Positions 36,899 to 49,530 of a stretch of 64,000 nt of DNA are shown here, piece after piece. How positions within the stretch are numbered: the first letter of the stretch is position 1; every line of letters begins with the position of its first letter. Under the pieces are notes generated by a model. The model was not told the DNA's origin and searched no databases. It was given only the letters and a program-made list of their open reading frames with translations. The translations under genes and the position numbers were made by a program. This stretch comes from Hyperoplus lanceolatus (taxonomy: Eukaryota > Chordata > Actinopteri > Uranoscopiformes > Ammodytidae): contig CM049403.1 of NCBI GenBank assembly GCA_026929865.2, positions 3,303,501-3,367,500 of the forward strand, given 5' to 3'.

Positions 36899-36985
36899 TT
36901 GGACATGTGGCGGGTTGGAGGGGGATTGAACCTCCGATCCTGCACTCCAGAGGCAACCTCCCTACCCACTGCGCCACTGCAGCCC

Positions 36986-38173
36986 ATTAGCCAATCACCA
37001 ACCGATATCAGCGGCACAATGCTTTGGGCCTGTTTTGAAAAAAATTGCTCGACGTTTACCATGCTGAGTACCATGAAGGACCTAACAATTGTTCCTGACA
37101 GAATCTGATTTCCCAAAACAGCCATTCAGGCAGATGGAGCACCTGTTGGAGAGAAAATGCATTTCTGTTAAGACACACAGGCATTTCACAGCCACTCCAA
37201 GTCTTAAAAAAGAGAGCAAACTTTTATTTTTGTTCATTGTTTATTACAGGAGTCAAATAATCCAAGCACTTTAAGTCTCGAACACAACAGAAAAGATTAT
37301 AAGTGGAGCTGGGCAAAGAGAACTTTATAACATATCTGTTATTTTCAGTAAATACAGAACAGGAGATGTGTGTGAGGTGGCGTCAAGCCAGGCAAAGCAA
37401 AAGAAAAGTAGTGATTTATGAATCTTATTTATCTCTCTACTAGTGCTGAGTATGATTACATTTTCCATGATAAAAGAAAGATGAATGTAAATTCTACACA
37501 TGTGACTTTTTTTAAATACTCTACTTGCTAGAGTATAACAGAGGCTTAAAAGAAGTACCAGTATTCTTATTTTCTTTTTCCACATGCAAAGTCAGAAAAT
37601 ATGGAAATTGTCTTTGCAGCGTTTAGCAGGATTTTCTGAAAGCATTCTCTAAAGGAAATCCATGCCCTTTGATTGCCTGCTTTCACAGGAGTATAATCCT
37701 GAGGAAAGCCGTCCATAATTTATTCCAATTTGTAAAAGACTGGCCTCAGGGAGATGTTCTTCCACTGCAAGAACACTTTCATAAAGCCAAAGTTAGATTG
37801 GTGCATCAAGCCACTTTAAAGTCAAATTTATGAAAAGTGAATGTGAAACCTTGGCAGTAAACAACATATGGAGTTGACTGATGCTTTGGGCAGGATTTAT
37901 ATAAAAGTGTGTAGAGTGTGGGGGGATATGTAAGCATCCCCCGGGGCTAGCTTCCCTGATTGGGATTGATTCTGGTGATACAAAGGCCAATGTAAGCTAC
38001 CTGATTAGTTTCAGAAAAGACACATCAGTAGTTATTTTTCTTTAAGGACAATACGAGTGGAACTCAGTCATATTGCCGCATCCTTTGCATTCAGTTGTGA
38101 CAGTCATGGTCACATTTGGGAATTACATTTTTCTTTGGAAGTTTGAGGTCATGGGCAAAATCTCTCAAGTCCG

Positions 38174-38246
<73 letters not shown>

Positions 38247-38740
38247 TTTATTATAGTGTAGGCATCTATTTCAGTTATCTTATCTCTGTCAGATTGGATA
38301 AGCCTGTGTATGTCAGACAGTCACACAGTGCGTTTACATGGAGAATCATAATCGGGTAAATAAACGAATAAGACTTCAACAGGACTTGTAAAATGCATGT
38401 AAACACCTTTATCCGATCTACTTCGCACAACAATCTGCACATTAGCGGACAAGCGAAGTCGGATAAGAACACCTAGATAACTCGTTCATAGTCTGCATTC
38501 TACCTGCATTTATACAGGATCGCATATTGGGGTTCGCGTTCAGCGCTTGCTCAAGAATTCTCGCCGGGGATTTCACCCGGAAGTGGAAGGAGACAACTTA
38601 ATAAATAGTAGTGTAGGCTACAGCGCCACCTAGTGTAGCGGAGTGAGTCAGCCATGCTCCGGCCATTTATTTGATTCTCTGAAAGGCCACTTATACTCAG
38701 ACAAGTGATTTCAAACACTGGGGGTTTTATCCATGCAACA
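36986..38740. other. Intron sequence, mostly unassigned
   Basis: Holds a (TG)n microsatellite at 38176-38244 and, at about 38327-38470, text like the end of a transposon (cagtgcgtttacatgg) whose partner I could not place. Confidence 0.45.
38176..38244. repeat. (TG)n microsatellite
   Basis: About 69 bp of TG repeats. Confidence 0.96.
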
Positions 38741-39330
38741 CATTACATGTCATTTAGCAGAAATTTTTATCCAAAGCAACTTACAACTGGAGCACACAGT
38801 CATACACCGATAGCAGCAGCAGCTACCACACAGGGTGCAAGCTAGGGCTGCAGCTAACGATTATTTTGATCGATTAATCTGTCGATTATTTTCTCGATTA
38901 ATCGATTATTAATAGATTAGTGTTTTGGTCCGTGAAATGTCAGAAAATGGTGAAAAATGTTGATAAATTTTCCAAAGCCCATGTTGACGTCCTCAAATGT
39001 ATTTTTATGTCCAAAACACACAGATATTTCAGCTTACTGTCATAATAGGATTAAAGAAACCAGAAAATATTCACATTTGAGAAGCTGAAATCAGAGAATT
39101 TGGATTTTTTTTTAATTAAAAAATAATTTGAAACAATTATCAAAATAGTTGGCGATTATTTTAATAATCGATTTGTCAATTAATCTTTGCAGCTCTAGTG
39201 CAAGCTTTATCGGGAGCAATTTAGGGTTCAGTGTCTCTCACAACTGGACTTGTGGCCGGGAGATGGGGGATCGAACCACTTACTTTGCAGTTGTGGGTCG
39301 ACCACCCTACCGACGGAGCTACATCCCCCA
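38741..39330 (-). mobile_element. tRNA-derived SINE split by a hAT MITE
   Basis: Minus-strand head at 39330-39260: A box (TAGCTCCGTCGGTAGGG) and B box (GGTTCGATCCC). The body (gttcagtgtctctcacaa, gagcaatttagggttcag) and tail (catttagcag…atccaaagcaacttacaa) are a common fish SINE type. The body is broken by the insertion at 38843-39197. Confidence 0.78.
38843..39197. mobile_element. hAT MITE (TAGGGCTGCAGCTAACGATT), perfect 8-bp duplication GTGCAAGC
   Basis: GTGCAAGC at 38835-38842 is repeated at 39198-39205. Begins TAGGGCTGCAGCTAACG and ends GCAGCTCTA; both ends carry ATCGATTAAT-rich subterminal sequence in inverse. 355 bp. A second copy in the same orientation lies at 45947-46314. Confidence 0.9.
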
Positions 39331-40247
<917 letters not shown>

Positions 40248-40614
40248 TGTTGAGTGCCTTAAGTAAAATGTGGTCCAAGGCCTAATGAAAGCTGCCCATT
40301 GTGAGATGATGAGACCGTTTGTCAATGATTTTGTTTTAAAGAGGCCTCTGTGTCTGTGATGTTTCAGTCCATCTAGGAAGCATTATTAGCATGCAGGGCT
40401 TTTACTTAGAGAAGTCATTAGAACCAATCATCCTGTCGTTTACCCCCACTCTCTCCTTCTTCTCTCCTTGCTTCCATCTCTCTTCTGTCTCTTGCCCTTT
40501 ATTTACTCTTATTTACTCCCTGCTCTCTACTTCCTCTTCTCCGTCTTCAACTTCACTTCTCACCTGCTTTCTTTTCACATCTCTCTCTTTGTCCATTAGT
40601 AAACAGACCACACT

Positions 40615-40898
40615 TAGGCCTTTCACACCAAAAAGAACCATTAGTCAGTTCCAGGCTGGTGCTGGGGCCAGTTCAAAACTGGTGACAGCCTTATCCCAGT
40701 TATGAACCGGTTGGTTTCACAACGACCAGAGCCAGCCATGGAGCCGGCAAGAGAGCAACGTCATGACGTCACTGTAAACGTGTGTGTGCGTCGCCCGACG
40801 CCGCTGCTCTCGTGGCTAACGCTAAAGCTAGCGCTAGCTTTAAGCACAACAACAGTGGCGAATACATCTTATTTTTACACATGTTGGCTCTCACTTTA

Positions 40899-40953
<55 letters not shown>

Positions 40954-41540
40954 TGTCTCCGTTTGTCGCGCTGCTCGGCTCAGTGGGCTCTGTGTTTATA
41001 TGTCCATGCTGTGAAGGTGCTGCCTGCTTCAGCGTTTACTTTCATGTTACTTCAAAATAAAAGCCAACTCACGTTTGTCCAGTGAAAGGCTAATGTGAAG
41101 CCAGTGAAATGCTTTTAATGTGAAGCCGCAGCCTTAATGCTCTATTTGTAACAGTGTTTTTCAATATAGAAAGCTGTGTCTCTGGCATTACCGGTGGTGA
41201 CACAAGTTTATTTTGCTAAAACAGGACCCATACAGCGTATTTTCGCCGGACAATTTGATCGCTACGTTCGGTAATTATGTTATGTTTACGTCTCGTAGTA
41301 GCTGTGTTTTTAAATATGGCGGGCATGAGGTTTGAGTTGGTCTGGTTGGTCAGGATAATCCCTCCCCCGGCCGCTGGTGCAAGCAGTTCTTACCTCAAAC
41401 CCTGCTCAATCCTGGGGTTTGAGTTGAACTGGTTTTTACAGCCCAGAGCCGGCTCTCTGGCGTTGTGAAACCAAAACACTGGCTCAAGCTCCGAACTAGC
41501 CCGGAACTAGCTCCGATTTTGCGGCGGTGTGAAAGGCCTA
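40615..41540. mobile_element. TIR element TAGGCCTTTCACACC, 3-bp flanks ACT
   Basis: TAGGCCTTTCACACC at the left end is the exact inverse of GGTGTGAAAGGCCTA at the right end, with ACT on both sides (40612-40614, 41541-41543). Inside are inverted subterminal motifs (agttccaggctggtgc near the left; agccggctct and gctccgaactag near the right) and a (TG)n run at about 40902-40951. No transposase frame. Confidence 0.83.
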
Positions 41541-41612
41541 ACTGAGTTTTTTTTTTGTCACACTAAAAGGGTTACTCTTCGTTCATCTGGGCACTGTGTT
41601 TTGTCCAGAGAT

Positions 41613-41665
<53 letters not shown>

Positions 41666-42119
41666 CTGCACCCATTTATCTCCCTAAATTTTGCCCAGAT
41701 TTCTTTGAAGACCTCACTGTGGTAGTTGTAGTGGTTCACCAACAAAAGCTTCCATTGTGCCTTTTTTATTTTTCTTCAATACAAATCTTCACTACACTTT
41801 TTCCTGCCAATTGACACTTTTTGTTTATAGGAGAAGGTAGAAAGATACTGTTAACAACAGTCCCCATGGGCCTCATTTAGAAATACCAATATTTTGCCAC
41901 CGCACACTTTACCGCACATTTCTGCCTGTCTACGCAATGTTTTTGTGCACAGCAAGCTTTATAAATGAGGCCCCAGATCTTTCTTGTTTCTGTCTAACAA
42001 TGTGTCTACAGCAGCCAGCCACCATGCTCACTAATAAATCATTTGTGTTTGTTTTAGAACAGACAACTGAATGTTTCTGTGATATTCTATGATCATGTTT
42101 ATATGTTACCTTACCTGTC
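41541..42119. other. Intron sequence with a (CA)n run
   Basis: (CA)n at about 41612-41661. An AG-bounded stretch at 41832 was tested as an exon and has an early stop. A pair of motifs, gggcctcatttagaaat and tttataaatgaggccc (about 41868-41975), forms an inverted pair and may be a small MITE. Confidence 0.4.
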
Positions 42120-42127
42120 TAGATGAC

Positions 42128-42384
42128 CTGGGCCCGAATGCCATTTCTCAGGCTTTGAATATTCGTTGATTTTTCCGAGCGAATATTCAAATATTCGTTC
42201 CAGAAAAACACACCATCAAAAACAACATAAAAAAAAAATAAATAAAAAAAACGTTAATAATCCCTATAACCCTGGAACCGATTTTGACAGTATCTGCATA
42301 TTTTGTTGAAGATTTACGCGCTCAGAGTTGAAGTAATGGATGCGCTATGACACTTAGTGATGTAGTATCCTCCTAAATGAGCAA

Positions 42385-42423
<39 letters not shown>

Positions 42424-42611
42424 AATATTACTAACTTTTATATCCAAATATAAAATTATTTGATGACATTATATTGCAGTACTAGCTTCTTCCAAAAAAA
42501 AATGTTGAAATTAAAAAAAAAATAAAAATAAGCTCCGAATACTAATTTAAGCTCCGAATACTAATTTTCCGAACGAGTATTCGAATATTCGAATAATTCG
42601 GGCCAGCCCTA
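42128..42611. mobile_element. hAT element with perfect 8-bp duplication TAGATGAC
   Basis: TAGATGAC at 42120-42127 is repeated at 42612-42619. The right end is aattcgggccagcccta; the left end (ctgggcccgaat) is its decayed inverse, and both are followed by GAATATTCG-rich sequence. Contains an (ACT)n run at about 42389-42423. A relative lies inside 54840-56004. The element ends 173 bp before transporter exon 8. Confidence 0.85.
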
Positions 42612-42668
42612 TAGATGACAAATACCTGTAGATTGACTAGAATCTACTTTGATCTGGATTTTGACTCT

Positions 42669-42782
<114 letters not shown>

Positions 42783-42784
42783 AG

Positions 42785-42884
42785 GTGGCGGTGACCTTTG
42801 CAGTGGGGTCAGAGGTGGGCCTCCAGAGCAGCAGTGACTTCAGTCAGATGGGGAAGCCTTTCCTAATGGGCACAGTGGCTCTGG
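42785..42884 (+). CDS. Transporter exon 8 (end of helix 5, loop, start of helix 6)
   Basis: 100 nt with donor gtgagt. Encodes VAVTFAVGSEVGLQSSSDFS, QMGKPF and LMGTVALG. The acceptor is unusual: 54 TG units (42673-42780) run straight into TCAG without a C/T tract. The GKPFLMGTVAL followed by GG in exon 9 has the small-residue pattern of the broken helix 6 in the APC fold (inference). Confidence 0.85.
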
Positions 42885-44499
42885 GTGAGTGTCTCATATT
42901 GCTCTCAGACCTTTCCTTTCTTCTGTGTCTTCATCTTTTCACCTCTGTTTGGCCCCTTTTTTAATTCCTCTTTTCCAGTCCATGCTCCCTCTTCTGCCCT
43001 GCCTTTTTTTTCAAGCCAACAATGATGAATGATTATTTTTTGTATATTCTTATGTTTATTTTACTTGACGTATTGCATTGCTTTCTCTTTTTTATGTTCA
43101 AGCTTTAAACATAAACACATTAACAATTAAAAAGTGTCAAAAAAATTAAGTTAGACACAAAAAAAGATGGATTATCACTGTTACAAAACAAAACAAAAAG
43201 TAAGACAAGATTGATGAAGGCCCATTACACTACAGTGCACCAACCTCCTGTAAATCAAAGCTGCTAGCCAGAGTTGAATAACTAACTTGGGCAGTGTACT
43301 CTGGCTCAAATAAACATCACTGCTTCCTGGAAAAAGAGCAACAGATTTCTAAGTTCTATCCCAGCGGACATACAGGCAATATTAAAAAATTAAAAAACAA
43401 ACTGATTGGGGATAATAACGCCATACCCAAGAATAAGAATAGATTCTGTGAATTTTTCCCTGTCCATTTGAAAATACAAAGAATGCTGGAAAGAAGGATC
43501 TGCTGATTAACACACTTCAAATTCTGGAGGAGGAATGCAGATTCAGTCAGGAATACTTTAGTCAAAATAGAAGTTTATTTCACTTGCAGAATACTTGTCA
43601 GTAATTATGTTTGGCGGTATGGTTCTGATCCAGGATCTCCACGCGCACACGTGGAAAGCTTTAAGGCAGAGAGAGCCATCCCTCTGCCCTCCATGAGCTA
43701 CATGGAATTCTGAAAGGTGTGGAGATCTGCAGCCCTAGGGTGTAGAACAGAACAAGCGTCAATGACAACAGAAATGACATTGATAGACAAACACAGTACA
43801 CAAGGAGGTGGTGGGGTGGAGGAGGGTTGCAAAGCGTAGCAGAGGAAGCAGCACCAGTAGACAGGCTAGAGCAGCTTAAATAAGGCGCCACTTGAGTGGC
43901 CAATGGGAAGCTAGAACTGGCTGTCAGCTGATGTGAAGAGTTTGACAGCCGGCCTGACTCCGTATCCTGCCTGAACCAACGCTACGCTCAATTTGTGTCT
44001 TGGCTGTGACACAGTGGGGCATCTCTCTACTGTTATAGGATACTTACATACAAGGGACATAGGAGTTTAACCATCCAGTCTGTCATGTTGTCGCCTTGTA
44101 GATGATAGTGTTCATGCTTTGTAAGTGATGTTGAGCCTTGTAAGCGTTTCTATTAGTGATTTTTCAGGGATATTATCTCAAGGCCCAGACTCTTGGTTTG
44201 ATCAGAGAGTGACTTTTATATTAGTACACACTGGGCAGGTTCGCAGTTGAATGTGAACTGATCAGGATGTGAGTCACACATTCAAAAGTGTGCGGATCCC
44301 TGCTGAAAAACAAGTGGATTTCTTCCCCCGGGTCTAAAATGAGTTCAAGTTGTAATATAGAGCATGAGATCAAGGGCTAGATTGGCACAGCTTCAGCCCC
44401 TAACGCTTGTGTTTCACCAGACTGGTGTGGTGAAGAGAGGGAGCTCAAGTCAATATACAGTACATTCCAGCCCTAAAAAATATTGGATATTTCATTTGG
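42885..44499. other. Unassigned intron sequence
   Basis: AT-rich at first, then mixed. No further exon or repeat family recognised. Confidence 0.45.
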
Positions 44500-44625
44500 C
44501 TTGCTACTAGTGCTGTCAGTTTAACGCGTTATTAACGGCATTAACGCAAACCCATTTTAACAGCGTCAATTTTTTTATCGCGCGATTAACGCTCGTCATG
44601 GCCTGCAAACGTTGTGGTTTTTTTC

Positions 44626-44771
44626 TAGGGCTGTCAAGCGATTCAAAAAATTAATCTAATTAATTACAGGCTCTGTGATTAATTAATCTAAATTAATCGC
44701 ATACTTTTATGACACTTTTATACCCGTTTATAAACAGCTGTATAGCCTGCTGCAGTTTGTTTCTCTCTCTG

Positions 44772-44803
<32 letters not shown>

Positions 44804-44910
44804 GCTCTCCGTCTCTCGTAATTTCTGTCTCCACAACAGACAGCGCTGCACTTCCACAGATGCCTATGCCGATTCATTCACCATCATCGTACTCATAGGC
44901 AAAAATATTG

Positions 44911-44941
<31 letters not shown>

Positions 44942-45345
44942 GCGGGTGTCCGTTTACGCGGGAGACGAGACAGCTAGCAAACAAAATTGAGACACACGGA
45001 GCAAGATTGAGAGATACTGTTTTGAACCTATATGGTTGCACCCACTAAATCAATAATGCACAGACACTACGGAGAATAAAGTAAGATGTCTCCCTACCTT
45101 CATGCTTATTTTCCCAAAGCATCCCATAAACCCTCCATAGAGCCCTCTGCCCCGCCCTTTCCTCTGCTTCTCTCTTTACTTTTCTCCCTTTCACCCGTGT
45201 GGGCTACAGGTGCAGCTCACCGAGCTGCGCACCACTTTTGCACCGGGTCAAAGGGCATTATAGAAATGCGATTAATCTGCGTTAATTTTTTTAATCGCGT
45301 TAATTTTTCTGTGATCGAAATTAACGCGTTCATTTGACAGCCCTA
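44626..45345 (-). mobile_element. hAT-like TAGGGCTGTCAA element, copy 2, nested
   Basis: Begins TAGGGCTGTCAAGCGATT and ends TTGACAGCCCTA. It is the inverse of copies at 30740 and 54388: the tgccctttgacccggtgc block appears inverted at about 45238-45260. Flanks TTTTTTTC and GTTTTTAC agree at 6 of 8. Contains a CT-rich run (about 44765-44805) and a (CA)n run (about 44910-44939). Confidence 0.83.
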
Positions 45346-45480
45346 GTTTTTACACATGCTGTTGTATCAACTAGTAATGTTAGAACAACTGAAACACCAC
45401 AAACTATACATATGGCTCGCATTTAAGTTACTGTTAATTCTATATTGTTATTTGCACTGAATTGCAAATTATGATATTTT

Positions 45481-45540
45481 AGAAGAAATACACTGAATTA
45501 CAATGGTGTAGACATCATTGTAATTCAGTGTATTTCTTCT
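45481..45540. repeat. Perfect hairpin, 25-bp arms, 10-nt loop
   Basis: 45481-45505 (agaagaaatacactgaatta…) is the exact inverse of 45516-45540. It sits in the right part of the outer hAT element. Confidence 0.95.
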
Positions 45541-45946
45541 TAAATGTCATAATTAGAATGGGTGTGATAAGAGCATTAAAATGAGAAAAAATAATGGGAC
45601 AAAAATAAATCAAGGGACATTCAGGCTAGAACAAATAAAAATGCGATTAATTGTGATTAATCGCGAGTTAACTATGACATTAATGTGATTAATCGCGATT
45701 AAATATTTGAATCGTTTGACAGCACTACTTGCTATATATGCTGGTGAGAGGAACATCTTGACTAGACACATTTGTTTCTCTTCAGATCAGTCTGGACTTT
45801 CTTTAATATTCAAGGGGAGGAGCTGGCCAAAAAAAAATATTGGCCCAAGTTCTGACCCAAGATTCATCCCTTATTGTGGAAGGCAGCTTCTGATTGGTTC
45901 ACGGAGTCATCAATCTATCCTCATGAGACCAGCCATATCGCAAAAG

Positions 45947-46314
45947 TAGGGCTACAACTAACGATTATTTTGATAATCGATTAATCTGTCGATTATTTTC
46001 TCGATTAATCGATTAGTGTTTTGGTCCGTAAAATGTCAGAAAATGGTGAAAAATTTTGATAAATTTTCCAAAGCCCATGTTGATGTCCTCAAATGTATTG
46101 TTATGTCCAAAACACACAGATATTTCAGTTTACTGTCATAATAGGATTAAAGAAACCAGAAAATATTCACATTTGAGAAGCTGAAGAGAATCAGAGAATT
46201 TGGAAATGTTTGATTAAAAAATTACTCAAAACTATTAATCGGTTATCAAAATAGTTGGCGATTATTTTAATAATCAATTATTAATCGATTTGTCGATTAA
46301 TCATTGCAGCTCTA
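45947..46314. mobile_element. hAT MITE, second copy of the 38843-39197 family
   Basis: TAGGGCTACAACTAACGATT at the left, GCAGCTCTA at the right; same orientation and order of internal blocks (ttttggtccgtaaaatgtca, tttatgtccaaaacacacag) as the first copy. Flanking octamers CGCAAAAG and CTCACAAG agree at 6 of 8. Confidence 0.87.
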
Positions 46315-47032
46315 CTCACAAGCTTATTAATCGTTTTATGTTGACGTCAACGACTACATGAACCAATCAGGGGTCTGCCTTCCACTAAGGGACGAGGCTG
46401 GGAGAGATATAAAAGTGAAGTTTGTGTGGGATAAAGGCTGGTCTCAGCTGGCTTCTTCTGGACCACCTTGCCTGGCTTTCTGTCACCACACAAGCAGATA
46501 TTGATTGAGTGCTACTGTATCTATAAGTAAAGACCACATCAACTATTTTTGGACATTCATTTATCCAAGAATGGCGGAATTCTGCTCAGATTCTATCTTC
46601 TCTAAAATATTTGTTTTTTTTTATTCTTTTTTTCATTAACTTTGAAAAAAATTATTTATCTCTATGATTGTATCTTATGTTGGTTCACATCTGATATGAT
46701 CTATTCTGGTTTGACTATGTTGCCACTTATATCAGATTAATTCATACAAATCATAGAAGGAAATTGTAACATGAGTAGTATTTGGACAACAAGAGAATTA
46801 TAATACTAATAGGATTGTATCAAGCTCTGTCATTGCCTGAATTGTGCTTGGTTATCATTTTATTGTGGTAACGACTCTGGTTCTTTATTTCATAAATGAA
46901 GACTTAAAGCATGGAGGAGAGAGAGCTGTACCATATGAATAACTATTTCCGAAAACACATTTTGGTTTGTCTGTATGAAAGGTAAAAGTTAATCTGTGAG
47001 ATTGACATAGTCCTTTCTTCATTTGTCAACAG
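46315..47032. other. Unassigned; TATA-like stretch at about 46408
   Basis: ccaatcagggg followed by atataaaag resembles a promoter or LTR core, but no second LTR, primer site or coding region is nearby. Transporter exon 9 follows. Confidence 0.3.
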
Positions 47033-47091
47033 GAGGGATTGTGAACGTGATGCCTCTGCTCTTCTCTCAGATCTCACACAATAGAACACAG
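47033..47091 (+). CDS. Transporter exon 9 (helix 6)
   Basis: 59 nt; acceptor catttgtcaacag, donor gtaggt. Two bases complete a Gly codon, then GIVNVMPLLFSQISHNRTQ. Together with exon 8 this gives TVALGGIVNVMPLLFSQI. NRT is a possible N-glycosylation sequon if this loop faces out. Ends on a codon boundary. Confidence 0.86.
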
Positions 47092-48332
47092 GTAGGTGTT
47101 AGTCCTGCACTGTGTCTGCACACCGCTGACTCAGTATCACTCAATGTGCTGGATGTGGAAATAGCCAATGAGACCCTATGTTATTCATCCTAATGAAGTC
47201 AAGTCAATGTTATTGTATATCTGTAATATGTGCCAGACATACAGATGAACTGAAATAACACGTGTCACTCCGATCCACGGTGCAATAAGTAAAAAGAATT
47301 AAAAAAAATAAAGAAGTAATATTTACAATAAATACATTTTAGATTCTAGGGGAGCAGTGAAAGGCTGTCCTGAGTTTTGGGCCTAGTGGTATGACATGTT
47401 AAGTAGCACACACTCCTTAACGGCACGTATGGTGAGCACTGCTGGCAGCTACTGCCCCGGATCTTAGTGTCCTGCCAGCAGACTGACCCTGTGAGCTGGT
47501 TGGGTCACACTCGGTAATGCTGAGGCCACACAGCTCCTTCCCTAGGCTCATGGGCTGGATTTTGCACACACAGACAAGGTTTAGTCAAATAAACACCTAA
47601 ATGTACATTATGGACCCTTCGATTTATACAAGTATGAAAGAAGGCATGTTTTGGAAGCAAAATAGACTAAAATTGACCAGTGCTTGAAAGAAACATGTTT
47701 TTACCTGCGGTGTCTAGCCTTATGTCACATTCTTCATGTGTGTCATGATATATTTGGTAAGTCTGTTTCCATTGCAATTTGGTTGCATTTTGCTATTGAC
47801 TCCATTGATCCACCAACGTTGTACCTCTGCCAGGTATAAATGCATTTTTCACTATATTTCTTTTTGATGAACTTTTAAATTGGAATTTCCATTGCATTCA
47901 AAATGTGCATTAAAAACAGACGAAATGAAAATGCAACAACTGCTACTAACAACAAACAATCTAATGTATCTGTATCCTCCTCCCGCCCCACTGTCACTGA
48001 CCTGCATGTGTTTCTGCTCCTGCCATTTGTCTTTGTCGAGAACAACATACACTGCTTCATATAAATGACCACCTACAGTATATCTGACCTGGCTAATCAC
48101 TACAACATGTTTCATCCTCCCTATATTAAACAAATATATTTTGCCTAAATCATACAGAGACAAGGTCGGAACCGCACCGTGTAGTGGCTTAGAGTGCAGT
48201 CACTTACATGCCCTACAGAGTTCTCTTCAGGTGTGTATGTATGTGCACAAATAACAGAGTTATACTGTATGTTTTTTAAGAATTACACTTTTTTTTTCGT
48301 GATACACTTATGCTTTCTCTAAATTCAGCTGT
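47092..48332. other. Intron sequence with dispersed repeat at about 47590-47720
   Basis: About 47590-47720 is the second copy of the repeat at 20140-20260 (aataaacacctaaatgtaca, attgaccagtgcttga). Otherwise unassigned. Confidence 0.5.
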
Positions 48333-49359
48333 AAATCAAATTAAATCAAATCAAATTTATTTATATAGCCCAATATCACAAATAGACATTTGCCTCAGTG
48401 GGCTTAAGAGCGCACTCACACTAGGGCCTCTGTTCCGTGCCCGAGCTCATTTGCATACTAAAGTCTAGAACGTTTGGCTAGTGTGACCACGCCATCCGTA
48501 TTCCAGCACGGAACACTTACTTGGCCACGGCACACTTGGGAGAGGTGTGCCAGAGAGAACGGCACAGATGCTAATGAGATGACACGCGCACACGCACGGA
48601 TACGCAACCTGAGCTGGATGACGAAGTCCATGATGGCCCCTTCTTCCCCACAATAATTGGAAACAATGGCGGCAAGAGGTTCACGAGTGGGTTCCGGTGC
48701 GATCGTGAAGTGGAGAGTTTAGTAGAAATGTGGGCTGGTGACAGTATTCAGTCACAGCCATGGTCGCAGCCAGATAAGACTAGTGTTGTTTTTGGCGGCC
48801 TGTTTTAAGTTTGATTTTAGTCTAGTCTTTGTGTCAAACTGTCATTTTAGTTTGTATTAGTCTTTGTCATGTTTAAAGTCTTTTTAGTCTAGTCAAGTTT
48901 CAGTTGACTAAAAGTTTTGAGCTTTTTAGTCTTCTCTTAGTCAGAATTATCTGGGACTATTTTTGTCTAGTCTTAGTCAACAAAAACTGATGACATTTAA
49001 GTCTAGCCTTAGTCAATGACATTTGTATTTTAGTCTTTTTAGTAATGCAATTATATTTAACCCAGTTAATATAGTACAAGTACCAAGTATAGTACAGCCA
49101 AAATCAAAGTGTTCTTTATGTCCCCCATTTCACAAGTCAAACAAGGTTATCTTATCTTATTATATTATTTTTACCTTATAGACTCAAGAATACATGCAAT
49201 TCCAGACACGGAAGATGCTCTGATTGAATTTGCATCATATTTATTTGAGCTACCAAACATGTAAGAATGCCAGATTCCTCAACCTGAACAGCAGTCTGGT
49301 GGAGCTCGGACAGCTTCTCTTAGTTTTTCAAAATCTCCTTTCTAATGACCTACATTTAC

Positions 49360-49530
49360 ATAACTCAACTCAACTCAACTCAACTTTATTTATAAAGCCC
49401 TTTAAAACAACCACAGCTGAAACAAAGTGCTGTACATAATGCAGATAAAACAATTTAAACGCAATACAACAATTTAAAATTCAGATAAAACAATTTAAAC
49501 AAATAAAACTAATAAGCACAATGAATAAGA
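49360..49530 (-). mobile_element. LINE/SINE 3'-tail-type fragment
   Basis: aactcaactc repeats, then tttatttataaagccctttaa and agtgctgtacata: the inverse of the tail type ending ...gtacagcactt…aaataaa(ttgagt)n seen in fish L2-like retroposons. Confidence 0.55.

Larger units (their letters stand above)
35521..36985 (-). mobile_element. tRNA-derived SINE split by a self-nested element
   Basis: On the minus strand the head at 36985-36905 has an A box (TGGCGCAGTGGGTAGGG) and B box (GGTTCAATCCC), as in tRNA-derived SINEs. The tail at 35676-35521 ends in an AAAGCGCTTT…GCGC type sequence reading back to atataagtc. Between them, at the TTG of the SINE core (gacacttg / ttggacatg), lies a 1.2-kb insertion at 35680-36898. 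Confidence 0.78.
44508..45727. mobile_element. hAT element (TAGTGCTGTCAG ends), near-perfect 8-bp duplication
   Basis: CTTGCTAC at 44500-44507 and CTTGCTAT at 45728-45735 (7 of 8). Ends TAGTGCTGTCAG and the decayed inverse (ttgacagcacta); subterminal taacgcg/aatcgcgattaa motifs are typical of the fish elements of this style. It is interrupted by 44626-45345 and contains a perfect 25-bp hairpin at 45481-45540. Confidence 0.87.

Noticed and set aside
39240..39330. tRNA gene on the minus strand
   Set aside because: A and B boxes are present, but the sequence continues into a SINE body and tail; it is the head of a tRNA-derived SINE. The same applies at 36905-36985 and 63647-63720.
41832..41870. 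Possible exon between 7 and 8 starting after tttgtttatag
   Set aside because: In the phase required after 30167 it reads a stop within three codons, and exon 7 joins exon 8 in frame without it.
46380..46560. Possible solo LTR or promoter (ccaatcag, atataaaag)
   Set aside because: No matching second LTR, no TG…CA borders with a target duplication, and no primer-binding site or viral coding remnants could be seen.
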